Assembly: GCA_013397935.1 (NCBI GenBank)
Contig: VZRN01005010.1
Location: 2,215,523-2,279,522 of the forward strand
From: Dasyornis broadbenti
Taxonomy: Eukaryota; Chordata; Aves; Passeriformes; Dasyornithidae
Reading direction: 5' to 3'
DNA length: 64,000 nucleotides
The position numbers were made by a program, and so were the translations under genes. The first letter of the stretch is position 1, and each line of letters opens with the position of its first letter. The notes under the pieces were generated by a model that worked only from the letters and a program-made list of their open reading frames with translations, was not told the origin of the DNA and did no database searches. This document shows positions 46,011 through 60,682 of the stretch, one piece after another.

Positions 46011-49000
46011 TTCCTTTTCTGTTATTGGAATCTCAGTTGAGTTCAAGGAAGTAGCTAACAGATGAATTGAAAATGCGTTAGAATGAATATGCACATACCT
46101 ACATGGGTGTGTTAATCAATGTACAGTAGGACTTCATATGACTTTTGAAGACTTCTCTTTAGTGGAAATAACAAACCTTTAATATGAAGAGCAAAGAAAT
46201 GGAATTTGGAACTTAATATATTTCTAATATGTTTAAAAAGATTTTAAACTCTCATTAGTGTTAGATTGATCTTGATTTCATAAGGAAATTAAGCTTATGT
46301 AAATATGGGATTGTGTTTGCATGTTTTAACTGTTTTAAATATTTATCTCAATTATTATATTTTCCACCAGTCTTGTAAAAGCATGTGTCTGAATAAATGA
46401 GAAAATAAGTCTAAGATTCCACTGAAAGAGTGTTTTACACTTACCTCATTTTAGATGTGTGGAAGGCTACTTCTTGAATGACGATTGTTTCCTTTATTGG
46501 TTTCTGATGTTGAGATTTTACATATGTAATTTGAGTAAAAATTCATTAAATCAAAAAATACAAATAAATTTAAAAGTTTTTCACACTTAGGGAGCTAACT
46601 CCTGTTTTCTTGTAACTCAACTAGAGAGATAGACAATCCAGGGAGAAAAAGATTTATTAGAAAGAGCAAGTTATATTGAGATATGTGAGCAAAAGGAATT
46701 TAGCAAGCACCAAAAGAAACAAGTAGAAAAAAACAATAGGAGGCAATCCAATATAAGAGAAAAAGGGAAAACTGAGCTGTAAAATATCATTCAAGAAAGA
46801 GAGGTTTTTTTAACATGACATTTCAGGGCTAAGAGGAATTGGGTCAACAGTATAAAAATCTAAATGCTGACTAGAAGAAAATGAAGACTTTTACTGGTAA
46901 TATGACTAAAAGCCAAATTTTGTTTTGGTGTAAATACAGAGCAAGCACATTCCAGAATTCTTGGGAGACCCTAGAAAGGTAGGAACATGAAGGTTATTCT
47001 CTACCCCCATCATTTTCTAGGGATGGGAGAACAGGTCTCTTCCAATCACGGTATAGCATGAGGGCAGTTTCTGGGTGGTGAGCATTTCTGTGTGAACCCT
47101 TCACCTCTCTTGTACCGTCTGTTATTGATATTGTTGTTGTTACTGTTCATTTTCTTATTTCATTGCTGTTTTCAGTAAATTATTCTTGTATCAACCCGTT
47201 ATTTTCACCTTTTGTGCCTCCAATTCTCCTCTCTAACCTGCCACAGGGGAAGGGAGGAGTGAGTGCGCAAGCTATGCATGGTTTGGGGTGCACAAATTTT
47301 TCCATTTGCAATGGAAATACCAAATTGGGAAATACCACTCCTAAACCACTACACACACTGTGAAACACCTGAGGTTTTTATTCATCTGAGAATTATGAGA
47401 AATTCTGTGCAAGTTAAAAGTGGGAGTTGTTGGTTTTTTGGGGGGTTTTATATTACTTTATTATTTTTCTTTGTTTAACCATGGCTATGTAAAAATAAAT
47501 ATACAAATAAGTTGCCTTACTGTATTCAGAGCAATAACACTAGTTTTAGTACATTCTTCTGCTAGAGTCCAGATGAATGCATGTGTATAAATGCTATGAT
47601 ATTGATTTTTTTATTCTGTGCTTAGCAGAAGCTGTGTTTGAGTGTGTTTATTACAGTCATCATTACCTTTCTGTAAGACACTAAAATCAAAATCAGGTTT
47701 TGCTCATACTTATTTGCTTTAGAGTTCAAAATGGCATTGATTATTGCCCACCTATCAATTTCATGAAGTATATGTCTTTTTCATTGGTTTTCTATAGCTG
47801 TCTGTATGCTTGTGATCGTTTCTGAGGCCTTATTGCAGCCTGGTTTCTCTGTGTGAGAGCTGATAATGAGCGGTAGAAAAATAATTAACTGGTATCTTGC
47901 TCCAAGTCTTCTTCACCTAGTAAGGATTATGTGCTGGCAGTAGGACTTTGGACCCTCTGCCTTGCAGTTGCAATGCCTACAAAATTTGTGATACTCTACA
48001 CCTTTCATGTATTTGTATTACATTTTCAAAACACTCCATCTGTGTATGTATGATTTTTTCCTAAGGTGACTCACCCTTTTATTTTGATTCTTTTTCTGCT
48101 TTGACAGCTCTGTTTCTTTGGGCCTCATTACAGTGCGTGTTAGTTTAAATTATGTTGGCTGCCTGTACTCCCTGCCGATAGAGTAATCGGACACAGATTC
48201 CTACGTTAGACTGCAAAATGGCTTCATGTTCCTGCTGAGCAATCATTTCTTGCTGATTTTATATTTCCACACAATCTTTTTGTGTGTGTAGCTCTGTATC
48301 TACGGCAGTGTGTACCAACTTCCCCCTTACACTTTTATTAGGTAGTTATTGTCACTGAATTAATTCCCTATTGCAATCCTATGTACATCACATTTACTAG
48401 AGAAGGAGCCAGATCCCCAGTTTGTACAAGCTGGTGCAGCTCAGAGTCCAGGAACCCTGATTCAGTTGACAGTAGTCTCAGATCTAAGTAATCTCCTGCC
48501 ACAGCATTTCCCAGAGGCCTTGCATTTTTCCTTAGAGCATCGGCACACAAGGAATTGGAACCAGGTCAGCTGAGTTAGCAGCACTCACTGGCAGCAAGGT
48601 AACAGATGTGATACTCAAGTGCTGGCTGTCCCATACCAAAAAATAGCTTGATGAATCCCTTCCGATGCAGGGAAGGATAAAACAATACAGTGGATGTGCT
48701 TTGGCTACCTTACACATGGTGTTCGAAACAACCACCCAGAATAAATAAATACTAGGATTTGATATCATGCTTATCAGGGAAAGGAGTAGGCAATGTATAT
48801 TCCCTAAATAAATGAACCTTTAATATTTCCATTCTTAAGTATGAAGCAGAGTATTCATATCATTAGGTCAGATTTAATCAGATGAACATTTTTATTTAAT
48901 TTGCTTACATAATTTGATAACATTAGAAAATAAGAGAGAGTTTCCTCTTTTCAGGATACTAGCCCTCATTAAATCTACAGAAACGGAGAAAGTAGGAGCA

Positions 49001-49669
49001 TGGTATTTTTTTTTAAATTGGAATCTTTATAGGCATTCAGATATGTCATAGATTTTCAGACATGTAGAAGTCAAATTTAACAATTTCCACCTGCATTTTT
49101 AGTTCTAAGCTAAACTTCATACCTGACAAACTTTCAGCATTGCCAGTACTTATCTTTGGTAATTTAAATGAAAGAAACAGAAGATGAGATTCTTTCCCTC
49201 TATAGCCCCAATTGTGATCAGTATCAGAGCTGTATCTTCAGGCAGATATGGACATTTAAACCTTAGAGGGTCAGTTTTAGAGGCAGGAATTTGAAACAAA
49301 CAAACAAAAAAAATGAACAGAAACCCCACAACTTTTTCCCACTGTTTCTATGTAAACTTAAATTCTGACACTCCTCAGTTTATTTCATGTCTACAGTGGG
49401 AATAACAAGATAAATTACATTTCTCTGAGGTTCAAAAGGTAAAAGTCTAAAAAAAAAGGGCAAGCTATTGTATGAGTTTTGTTCCAGTGAATAATAGTTT
49501 AACATAAAAATCAAGAGATTTGTATAAATAAGTAAAAGAAACCTTATTTATGATTACATGCATTTTTAGGACAACTAAATATGACTTGCATGATTAAAAG
49601 TTGTTTTCTTTTGAATTCTCTTTGAAAGTCATGTATGCCTTAATTTTTAAATAATTTCCTAATATGAAA

Positions 49670-49817
49670 GAAAGAAAATAGGTATCAAACTACAAGAAAA
49701 CAGGTTTTTTCATGTTCAGAAAACAAAAAGAAAATAGAAATAGAAGATAAATAGAAATATAAAATAGAAATAGAAAACATAAGAAAATAGGTTTTGAAAG
49801 AAAATAGTTATCAAACT
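49670..49817 (+). repeat. A-rich region bounded by a 22-bp direct repeat
   Basis: The 22-bp word starting GAAAGAAAATAG and ending TATCAAACT occurs at 49670-49691 and 49796-49817 with one difference. Between them lie several AAATAGAAATAG units (about 49730-49780) and an AAGAAAACAGGTTTT/AAGAAAATAGGTTTT pair. This looks like a local duplication of about 126 bp with the middle overtaken by simple repeats. Confidence 0.8.
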
Positions 49818-52800
49818 TTTGTCAGTTTCCTAAAAGGAATGCTTGGTTAGCTTCCTAAAATAATGCTGTCTTTTAAAGGATAAAATTATATGTCAACTTT
49901 ACATGTCTTTGAATTGCAGCAATAGCAATCTTCATGTCAGTTTTAAGAGCAGCTTTGAAACTCCAGTCTTATTGTGGGGTTGTTTCCTTCTGAAACTTTC
50001 CAGTTTCTGATCAAAATAGCCACCACATGCAATCACACTGCAGCTGCAAAATTCCACATTGCAGATAGAATCGAGTTAGACAGCTGGAGGAAAACCTGTA
50101 AAATTTTATTTCAGAAAGAATTTAACCTTACTTAGATTTACTATTGATGTCAATGAAAAGAACATGGGATTTTTTTTTAAGGAAAAAAAAAATCCTGCCT
50201 ACAAGCTCTAAATTGAATCAGTACCTTGTGAAAGGCATTATATATCATCTTTGGATGCCTCTACAAGTAAGTTTATTGTTGGATATGGGGTCAGGAGACT
50301 TAAGAAAGGGCTGTATATTAACATATACCTGGAAGTAATTTACTGCGAACAAATACAAAAGTGAATGCCTGTAATCATACAGTGCATAGGAACAAAGATG
50401 GAAGAAAGTCGGATCTCAGTTTAAATTATTATAGGTGGTGAGAACCCAAAATACTATTCCTGATTTCTGATTCCCTGGCCTTTTGCAACATTTGGTTTTG
50501 GACCTACCTTTAACTTCAGGGTGTATCTGGTAAGGACCTGACTTATTTTGAAGCTTTCAACTTCTATGTGTTTTCTGTCTCAAGACTTTCAGAAAAGCTA
50601 GATTTATCTGTATCTTGCTTCAAGCAGTCTTTTTAGAAAGTCAGAGAAGGATTTTAACAAAAACATGTCTCAGATGCCACTTTAAGCTGCATCTCAATGG
50701 TAACAGCCTATTTCTTTTTCTTAACTGCCTTTTACTCCCTCGAGCTTTTAGTTATATGGCATGTATCTCTGAAGTCCATTCACATGCAACTCAGACTAAG
50801 TCTCCCACTGACTTTCCAGCAAGACAGCTGAATCAGAGGTAATGTACAACTCCCAATTCAACATTTATCTAAAATTAAATGAACGAAGAAGAAAATCCTC
50901 TTATTGCTGAGCCTAGGAGTGGTTGGGTTAAGCCTGGCTGAGAAGAAGGGAAAGGAAGATAAGAAAGGTAGGGAGAGACTGTCAAGAAAACACACAGAAA
51001 GCCTGGAGAAGAATGATAAAGGGAATTTTACTGAGCATGACAATTTTTTTTTTTTCTTTTTAAATCTTACATTCTGATTGATCTCTAGCTGCTGCATACA
51101 AAGCCTTCATTGATATATTGGTGATGTGGGTCATCCAACACAAAAGAGTCTAACCCAGGCAGTTATTCTGGGTTAGTGCTTAGTAATGAAAACTAATCAA
51201 TTGGAATAGGAGATTTCTCACCTCAATTTTATACTACAGTGCCTCTGTATATTTTTTGCATCTGTATAGGCAAAAGTGAAGGACTTATCAGCTGAATAAG
51301 TTATGCTGTCTGTGATGCTCACATTTCTAATTATATTTTGTTATTACTTTTCAAGATATGTAAAGCAACCAGGCAGTGTGGTACTAAAGTTCCTGTCTGA
51401 AACTGGTCAAATTTCTACTTCACTGCACCTCAACGTATCTCAGCTTTTTTATCTGTGTCACAGAGAGACAGTCAGAGACAAACAACATAATCCTTACAGG
51501 AATACAACAAAGTTACATCACTTAATGTCTGTTGAACAGTTCATATCCTAAGACGTATGTTTTCAGCATTGTTATCACAGCCAAGCCTGTGAGAAGTTGG
51601 TGAGGAGAATCACATCACCGCAGAGTAACAACAGAGGGCTTCTGGAGGTTGAAAGCCTTTCATCCAAGCAAGTCCCGGTCAGGTGAAGTAGATCAAGGCT
51701 GTGTCTATTTGAGTTTTCAAGAATGGAGGTTCTACAACCTCTCTGCCCCTGTATTTCACCATTCTTATGACAGAAAATTTTTCTTTAGTACAACCATTTT
51801 TTTTGGTGTGGGAGAGTACTGGCTGCTAATTTTGAGACATCTGGTTTTAGGGAAATGGCGGCAAAACACTATAAAATATGCTTTTTCTTGGTTGTCTCTA
51901 GCTTTATCCAGCATTTGGATTCACTCAGGATTGTCTGCTGAGAGCTAGGTAGCAACTCCAGGCTGATATTCCTGAAGAACATGCCTGTGCTGACTGCATA
52001 GCCTTTGTTCTCAAAGCAGTGTGCACTTTATCATACAGAAAACTCTGCTGCATCAAAACAATTACCTGTATTTGTTCCTTTGACCCTGGTTTCTTCTCTG
52101 GTAAGAAACTGGCTGCAGCTTGGATTTCTCTTCATAAGCAACAGCTCTAAGTAGCTCTGGTTTCCATCTGAGCCAATCAAGGTGTTTTCATTCATTCCTT
52201 CAGAAGTTATGTACTAAGCAAGTTCAAAATGATGAAAGATGCAAAATTATGTTTTCTCTCCCTAGGCTGGTTTAGTTCTTCCAACTATCATCTTATGAGA
52301 ATAACACTCTTACACAGATTTGCATTTTAGGAGTCCTGGGCAAAAAAAAGTAACTGAGAAAGGGCTGTCCTGCCCCTGTGAGCCCTCCTTTGTTGTACCT
52401 GGTAGCTTTGGTCACAAAGGAAAATTTGGAGCTGAATGATAATACACAAAGTAGAATGTGCCACTATTACTAATATTTTTTTTCTAATTTGACTGGTTAA
52501 CATTGGGTTGGATTTTTCAGAAATAAAATAAGCTTTCTATCTACTTTTTTTATAATGAGGACCAAAAGTCTCATTATAATGTTGCACTGGGATATGAGCT
52601 TCTGTAGGGAGTGATGGATTACATGGTTACTACTTCCTGAATGTCCCTGCAGGGCAGCAATTCCGTGGTATTTGCAAGATAGTACAGAAATTCAGTCAGA
52701 AGCCTCTGGTTTTGAAAATGAACTCCATAATATATATGCTCTCTAGCTCTGGAAGTAAACATAGACATATCTGCTATTGTCTAGGGGCTCTGTCTTGCAA

Positions 52801-53050
52801 CTACAACTTGCATAATCAAACCTAAAAATGTACATAGTAAATTAGCAGTCAATAAGTTTATCTAAGAAACTGGATAATTAGCTTGAAAAGGATGTGAGCG
52901 CTATAAGAATATAAAAAGAGAGAAGTCAAGTCAGGGCACAATTCAAACTTTATTCTTTCCCTCATATTTTGTTTTCTTTTCTGAGACTTTTGTTATTTAG
53001 TTTCTCTCTGTATGGTCAAAGCACAGACGTCCTTCTTAAGATTCTCTTCC

Positions 53051-53416
53051 ATCACTGAATCACAGAATACTTTGGGTTGGAAGGCACCTTCAAAGATCAT
53101 TCCTGCCATCAACAGGGGCATCTTTCACAAGATTATGGTGCTCAAAGCACCGACCAGCATCGTCTTGAATCCTTCCAGGATGAGGCATCCACAGTTTCTC
53201 TGGATAACCTGTTCCAGTGTCTCACCATCACCTAATTGTAAAAGTATTCCATGTGTCCAATCTAAAGCTACCCTCTTTCAGTTTAAAACCATTGCCCCTT
53301 GTCCTGTAACTTACAAGCCTCAGTAAAAGTCTCTCTCCATCAAAAGAGAGCCCCCTTTAAGTATCAAAAGGCTGCAATAATGTTTTTATGTAGCTCTCCA
53401 GAAACTGGAACTTGTC
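53051..53416 (-). mobile_element. CR1 LINE 3' part, minus strand
   Basis: The left edge ATCACTGAATCACAGAATAC followed by TTTGGGTTGGAAGGCACCTT and CAAAGATCATTCCTGCCATC is the reverse complement of the avian CR1 3' end. The match goes on through CAGTTTCTCTGGATAACCTG, TTCCAGTGTCTCACCATCAC and TTGCCCCTTGTCCTGTAACT to an AAGGCTGCAATAATG stretch and a TCTCCAGAAACTGGAAC end. It is about 365 bp, truncated on its 5' side. A 104-codon plus-strand frame (53012-53326) covers it and is antisense to CR1, not a gene. Confidence 0.9.
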
Positions 53417-56400
53417 TAATATTTTATTTTTCAAGCAGTACAATGTTTTGAGAGTTGGTTTTGATTACTATCAGTCATGCACCATGCTGGAGGGGATGTT
53501 TCCATATCTTGTTAACCAGGTGTCAGAAGATTGCATGTTTCTTTGTCCTAACATTTTCTGTTTATTTTGTTTCTAGATGAAGTTATTTGAAATATATGCT
53601 CATCAATTACTCTTGTATGAATGAGGATTTAGCTGTTCAGTATATTTAGCATCCTCGAAAGTGGACAATTTATCCTGAGAAACAACTTGTTCTTGCAAAT
53701 GTTTCCTGAGGTCATTTTGGAAAATCTCTGTCATGTCAGTTATCAAAAGTTTTGGCCTTAAGGTGTCTCTCTCACTTTTTGTCTATTAGTCTTTCTATCC
53801 ATACAACAGCAGTAGTGTTACAGCTATTAGAAAAAGGTGTGTTTGCAATCCAGTATGGAAAAAAAAATAATATTGCTGTTTATGGAAAAGTTGTTTCATC
53901 CAGGAGAAATAATCAAGGATCTTTCTTTTGTAGAGTTTATTAAAGGCTTTGGTCTATTTTAACTCCCATCTGAACTTTGTCATTCAACTTGAATGGTATA
54001 GCAGTGCAGAATTCAAAATTATTTCATAGTGTCCTGTGAATTATGTGGGAAAGAAAGAAGACTTTTCTTGAAACTACTGCTGTAATAGTATGTCTGATGA
54101 AATGGTTACTCTATGATAGCTTTTGTGGTAGTGTGTCATAGTTTGTTTCTGTTCCGGTAGCCTAAGGAATATGCGGCTGGTTTTGTAGCTCGTAACAGAA
54201 AGGTCCCTCTGTCCACAAGCCTCTGGAGAAAACTCTGGATTTTCATTCTCTCACTTTGTCACTTGGCCTGCATTTTCCCACTTCCACCATAACTATTTCC
54301 TAGCTGGCAAACAGCCTTGACTACAATGTTTAATGTAAGGTGGGTACTGGCTAGAAGTCCAAAAATAGCTCAATACAGTCTTGGCAGAATTCCCTGTTTA
54401 CAATAAGGCTTTATTCTGGTTGACCGCTCTTATGTGTTAAACTCGTTGGATGCTTTCTTCTTTCTAGCTTGCTGGGAAACAGCTGGGTGTTTCTCGTTCT
54501 GAAATGGTCTTTCTGACTGTACAAATACAAAGGCCAGAAAGAACCCTCACTGGTTTTTGTCCTTTCTTTCTCTCTTGGAGTCTTTCTATCCCTCTCTACA
54601 AACCAGCAAGTAATGAGCTTAGTTTAGGATTTCTTTGTATTTCAGTTAGACATAATCCTTCATAAAACTTGTTCAGTTGCTGTACTTGAACACTGCAAAA
54701 TTACTTTGGAGAAGAAACCAGCATGTGGATACTAATCCTTTTTATATTTATATTAAATCCTTCTTATTTTATATTTATATTTTTATATTTAAAGGTATCA
54801 CTTTCTACTCAGTTTCCTGTCCATGAACATGCTCATCTTATTTTCTACATGGAACAACTGTGATAAGTTGTTCTTTTGCAATGTTTGTGTATTAGTTTCA
54901 CTGCTCAGAATGTCTTTGATGCATGAGTACTGGTTTGTTGGGAAGTGTTAGGTGAAATAATTAATCACTGAATGAATATGTCAAGTATATAACTTTTATG
55001 GAACTTCTGTCTAGGTTTATTTTTAGTTTCACATATTTGTTGCTTTCAGAAAAATTGTACCACAGCTTCTATCATCCCATGTCAAGGTTTGTACAGTGGA
55101 CATTATCATGGCTGACAAGTGCTATTGGGCCACTAAATCTACCTGTTGGCACACAAAATTACTGCAGTAGCTGCCTGCCGTAGCAGTCATTGCTGCCTGC
55201 CTTTCGTATTTAACTGCAGTGTTTTTGCTTCAGTTAAGTCAGAAAATACTTTTTCTATTGCAGAAATTTGGCATTGAGAATTGTCTAAATTGCTTAGATT
55301 TATACAAATAAGCTGTTTCAAAGCTTTTGCAATAATGTAAAGTTTGTCTTGGTTTTGTTCTCTCCAGTGTATATTGTTCTCTCTTTTTTTCAGTTATAAC
55401 AGCTGAGTTATTTTGTATATTTCCAGGTGTCATGCTCTGAAAGTCATCATGGTCTTAACAAAACATTTCAGTAGTCTTTTCCTAGCTCTGCTGTGGAGAC
55501 CCTACCATGATTGCTCTTAAAAAAGTTTGTTTACTTTCAATTGTGTGTTTGTTATATGAATCTGTCATTCAGATCAAGTGAGATGGGATCTCCTCCAGCT
55601 GTAGGTATAACCAATATGAACTGAAATCTCTGACTTTGTAGCTGTCTTTGGATCTTTGTTATTCTTCTACTTATTTTGACCCTGTTCTTACTATGCTCAT
55701 ACCATTATAAAATGGCAGTTTTGCTTTGCAAGATTACAATCCCATTTCCCTCTCTTGCACATTCTGATGATGTCTTTGACCTTGTCTACGCTAGAGAGGT
55801 TCTGCCATGCCGTCAGCAAACCCCCTTAAGTGTAGACATGGAGTGTGCTGACACAAGCTCTTTGGCTTACCTAACAACACCAGATTCCTGAAAAACAGCA
55901 AAAAGCATCTTCTGTTAGCATTACTGCATCCACATCAAGGTTTTGCTGGCACGGTGAAATCACCTGAGAGGGATGATTTTTCTTGCACCTTGGGCAGGCC
56001 CAACTCCATATTATAGACTTGGAGTCTTCATTGTTGTCCAGTTGTCTGTCTTTGTTTTGCTTTTCTGTGTTTGCATCTGGTAACAGATTGAATATTAGTT
56101 GCGTGTTTTGTACTACATCACTGTCATACACAGGCTCAACAATTTACTGATTTATAACCTCCAAAAAATTTCAAAATGCAGAAAAGTCATTTTGAACAAG
56201 GTAATGACGTCAGCTGTAATCTCCAGTTCTCACAAACCTGTTTTCTAAAAAAAATGTGGAGTTTTTTGGCAATTCTGGTTTTCAAATTCATTCATAGCTT
56301 CAAAACAGTGTAAATCTTTATAAAAATCTATCTGATTATAAAATACTAACTTTTAAAGTGTCCTAGAAATACATCTTGATAGTGTCTTAGTTTCTTTTCT

Positions 56401-59400
56401 AGTATGAAAAATGAAAAAAAAAAAGAAAATATACTTTCCTCAAAGAAGGGGTTTTTGACCAAAAATGTTTTTGTAATTCTTTTCTCAACCTCCCATCTAC
56501 AAAAATGTGACCTGTGTGATATTCTCTGAATAAATATGTGTTTGTTTCTATTGGACATGAGTTCACAGAAGGCCTTTGATCCCAAGACCATATTTTTTTC
56601 AATGCAGATCCTCTATGACTCTTCAGTCATGACTCTTCTTTATATTTGTGAATTTATTTTGCATGCATGTTGATAAAATTTTCCTTTATTTTCACATTTG
56701 CATTAGCAAATTATCTTAGCTGTGATCTTGCTTTAGAGGTGAGATTGTTCAGTATGTTTGCTCAAAGAATTACTGTGGATTCTCTAATTACCCTCCTTTG
56801 ACCTTCCCTCTAACTCATAAAATGGCTTTATTAGAAAATATTTAATCTTATTGAGGTTTGATAATTCCAGGAATTGGACAGCTTTCTGAGTTTAGCAGTT
56901 CACGGTTGCATTATTTCTTCAAATTCTCAGTTATTGTTGTGAAGACAACCATTCTTAGATGACACTTTCTCTGCGTTCCAAATAGTCTTGCAGAAGATTT
57001 GACACAGAGCATTCAATGTGCAGTGTATGTATTCAGACGTTACATGAGTGTGGCTGTGTCAGCGACAGCCTCTGTGTCACCTGCTTTGCCGTCCTTTAAA
57101 GACAGCTTTCCTGCAATTTTGTAGTCTCCCTGTGAGAACCTGAAGGCTCCCTAGCTGTTCAACACGTTCTGTCATGGCATCTCCCTGGGGACAGAAAGCT
57201 GGGAAGTTGCCATCATCTTTATCAAAGTTAGTTCAAGGCTTTTCTGCAGTGCAGGCAAGAAAGGAGGGCCAAGGGCAGGCAACTCCTGCCACAGGTGGGG
57301 GTGACAGAGGGAGAAAGGACACAACTGGGATGGAGAGCTGTGGGAAAAGCCATGCAAAGCCAGTCTTTTACCTTTTTCTACCAGGGAAAAAGCAGATCTG
57401 AAATCTGCTGGTTTTGCTGGGAGGGACCCCTCTCTACTTAGGTCCCCCACAGCAGCAACCAAAAAGTCTGTTTGTCCAGAACTTTAACAACACGAGTATA
57501 AAACAGGTACAGTAGTCTGCTAGGGGTGACCTGTTTCTGTAGGTGGAGAAATGACCCAACCACAGCCTTTGTTCTGTTTTTCCCTGTCATTCATCACTGG
57601 TATTGCTCACTTACAGGAGTAAACCTGCAACAGAAAGAAACAGAACAAACATGAACCTCTGTGTCTGTGATGGTGCTCTGTCATCAAAAGAATGATGAAT
57701 CTTGTGAAGCAGAAATCCCAGAGTTTCTGGCTGTCCTTACAGGACACAGCATCCTAGCAACAAGATTTACATTGTTTGAGCTGTCCACTTGTACTGTAAG
57801 CATCAACAAGCTGTGTCATGATGTAAGAAATGAGACCACATTCATTTGGGGACCTGTGGAGTTGGTAGGAATTTGAAATTTTGAGCCCAGAGAAATAGAT
57901 TTGTTGTCAGTCTTAAGGGAAAAATTCATTCCTTCTAAATGTTTGGGAAACAGCAACAAGGCAATATTTCCATCTTTCTCAAAAACTGAAAACATCCTTA
58001 TCTTCAGAACATCCCTGAAAATTAAAAATTTTTTCCCTTAGAGAAGGATGTGGAGACAGGAAGAACACAGGTTTCTAAAAACTCTAAAGGTCTTGGCAGC
58101 CAAAGACTCAGGAAAGTTTAGCAAGATATACCCAAAGCAAGGGCATGCATCGTGTTAGAAGCCCAAGTTACATCTTATCTCCTGAGACTTAGCATTACAG
58201 TACAGAACATCCAGTTGTGCGTTATTTAGTACTTTAGCACTTTAGCCTTTTTAATATTTGTTTCAGCGTGTGTATCTGGTGAATCCTTATCCCTTCATAA
58301 AAATTAAGAAGTTGGACAAGATCCTAAAGTACGGAATGAATTAACGGCTGTTGCACATGGAAAACAATGTGACTTTGCAATCATATTTGCCTGTACAGTA
58401 TTAGCTGGAATACTGTAGACTGTATTTTGAGTTCTGAACATTTTGTAGTTCTGCAACAGGATGCCTCTGGCACTATCTCAAGATAGGACTCAGATTTAAA
58501 TGATTTAGTCTAGCTTGTGAGCCATTTCAGATATGCACCTAGGGGCAAGATCTTATCTGCTCCACAACCAAGAATTACAATAGAGTATGTAGAGATAATA
58601 AAGACCTGCATCATCAAAAGTGGGATTGTCTTAGTTTGCACAGTGCTACTATATATAAATAGAAAATAAAGGTATCAAGAATATGTCTTGATCTAACCTT
58701 CAGACTAGGCCCCTACCTGTCTTTGAACTGGTAAGTTTTAAAATGCCTGTAGTAGTCTTGCTAAATCAGTAGGTATGGACAACCCAAAGCCTGGACAAGG
58801 TTAAGTCAAATTTTCAAAGTCCTGTTCTGTTTGGGGAGGTAGCTTGCAAGAAAGCCAGCAATATACAGCCAGAACTGAGTTCTACTGTTTCGAAAGACTT
58901 GAAGACTGTATAAGAATAAAACTTTGGAAAGCAATAGTAATAATAAAATAGACTCTAAACTAGCAGGAAAATTGACAAAGCCTGTAAACATCAGTATTAA
59001 TTTTTAATTTTTCTTAATCTGGAAAGCTACAAGTAAGTCAAAGACTGGAAAATGGAAAAAAAAATTAAAAAATTTTTTGAAATAATTTTTAAAATTCAAA
59101 TTATGTTTCCCCATATCTTTTTTCCTAAGGGATAGAATCTGTGTGCTGCAAACACTGTCACTCTAATGAGTTTCAAGACTTTCAAATGGCACTATTTAAA
59201 ACTGAAATCAACATATGGGGGAGGCAGGTGGTCATTTTCCTCAATAATGGGATATGATATGAGTTCATTTAGAGTATTAAATTGAATAGCAATAGGTTCC
59301 AAAATACAGAAGCAAAACAAGCACAACACTTTCCATGTTTTAAATTACATTATTAAGGCTGTTTCATGGATGGATCTGTCAGTGGAGAGATACTAGTTGT

Positions 59401-60682
59401 TTCAAGAGAAGTAGAACTGCAAAATCAGTGCATTTATTGTTACGTTTCTGAAAAGACCCCATGGCAATATAAAGATGGGTCTCAAAAATACATTATAAAT
59501 TAACAAGAAATAGGAAATAAATTAATGGTAACTTTCGGTCACCATTCTGTACCTCATGGTCCATTATCTTATCTGGAAATGTTCATCATCAACTAAAGAA
59601 ATTTGTCATGTCTATCAGAAGAGTTAAGGCAACTTTGCTGAAATGCTTAGAAAGAAATAGGAAACACAAAGAGCTCCTTAAAGTCCTGCATGATTTATAG
59701 TCTTCTAAATTTTTCTGTGTACCACATTATGTAGTTTGCAGCAAATACAGTAAGAAAAATCACATGGTTCTAAATTCCATTACAACTTTTCATCAAGTCA
59801 TTCATAATTGTCTATCTCAAAGACTCTGGGAGCTACCATTTCCCTTAGAAGGCTATTTTGTGCTCTCACAGGATGCCCCGGCCAAAAATTTCCTTCTTTC
59901 AGAGAACTCAAACTGAGAGGAGGAACTATTTCACCCAGAAGCACCCTATTCATCCTCTATCCGTTTACAACATGCTACTGGGACTCATTTCAAGGAAGCG
60001 TCTCTTCCATAAAGTTGTACTTAAATTTGCTTTAGCGAAGTATGTATGTGAGAGAACTCTTGTGCATTTGTCTTATGTTCATAATATTATAAGAAAGCAG
60101 ACTATACATGGTCTTAACCCCTTGCACCGCCCCCCACAAAGGCTCACAAGAAGAGCGGGCCTCCTCTTGGGATCCTGTGCTGCATGTAGGAGGCAAGAAA
60201 CATAGACCAGGAACCTCTAACAGTAATAAGAGCTGTGAGGAATTTAAGTTCAGGGGATTTTTTGTTTGTCTTGGATGTTTATCGTGTCATACGACTACAT
60301 GGCTTTTCTTTCTTCCTTCTCTGTCTTAGCAGCTTAGCTCATCACTAGTGGTGTCTCAGCTGCAGCTGCATTCTGCTCCCATTGAGGGTGAGTGAGACAG
60401 GAGAATTGTAAGCTGCTGAATAGAAGCCACTACCACTTACTGCAAAATCCAGCAATGTTGCCAGTAGAGCAGTCCAAAGCAAGCAGCTGCTCCCTTGTCC
60501 CTTATCATCCCTGTTCTGCGTCAGCCCTCGAATAATGCGCTAACTTTGGCATGAGCCCCTGGAAAGGCTGCTGCTGTTATGAAGAACTGGAAAGTACTGA
60601 TTTTGATCCCTCCCTTCACAGCATGATGCATTTGCTGGGGTTGTTTGGTGTTGGTGGTTTTTTGGGTTTTTTTCTGTGTGAG
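53417..60682. other. Unique sequence, no gene seen
   Basis: AT-rich with TTTATATTTATATT words near 54740-54795 and a poly-A tract near 56416. A somewhat GC-rich patch at about 57170-57440 is open on both strands (57172-57462 minus, 57174-57401 plus). The frame at 59858-60205 (115 codons) has no recognisable similarity. Confidence 0.5.

Larger units (their letters stand above)
43504..53050. other. AT-rich unique sequence, no gene seen
   Basis: Includes a G/T-rich tract (45061-45090), a 20-bp tandem duplication (45971-46010) and an A-rich direct repeat (49670-49817). Segments near 45690-45860 and 48120-48370 are complex and look like candidates for conserved non-coding elements. No frame resembles a known protein. 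Confidence 0.5.

Noticed and set aside
49670..49817. Regular A-rich repeats as a CRISPR-like array
   Set aside because: The units are short, variable and A-rich with no constant repeat and unique spacer pattern, and the genome is vertebrate.
53012..53326. 104-codon plus-strand ORF
   Set aside because: It is antisense to a CR1 3' part and is an artefact of that repeat.
59858..60205. 115-codon plus-strand ORF with several basic residues
   Set aside because: It overlaps other open frames on the same strand, has no known motif and no exon structure.
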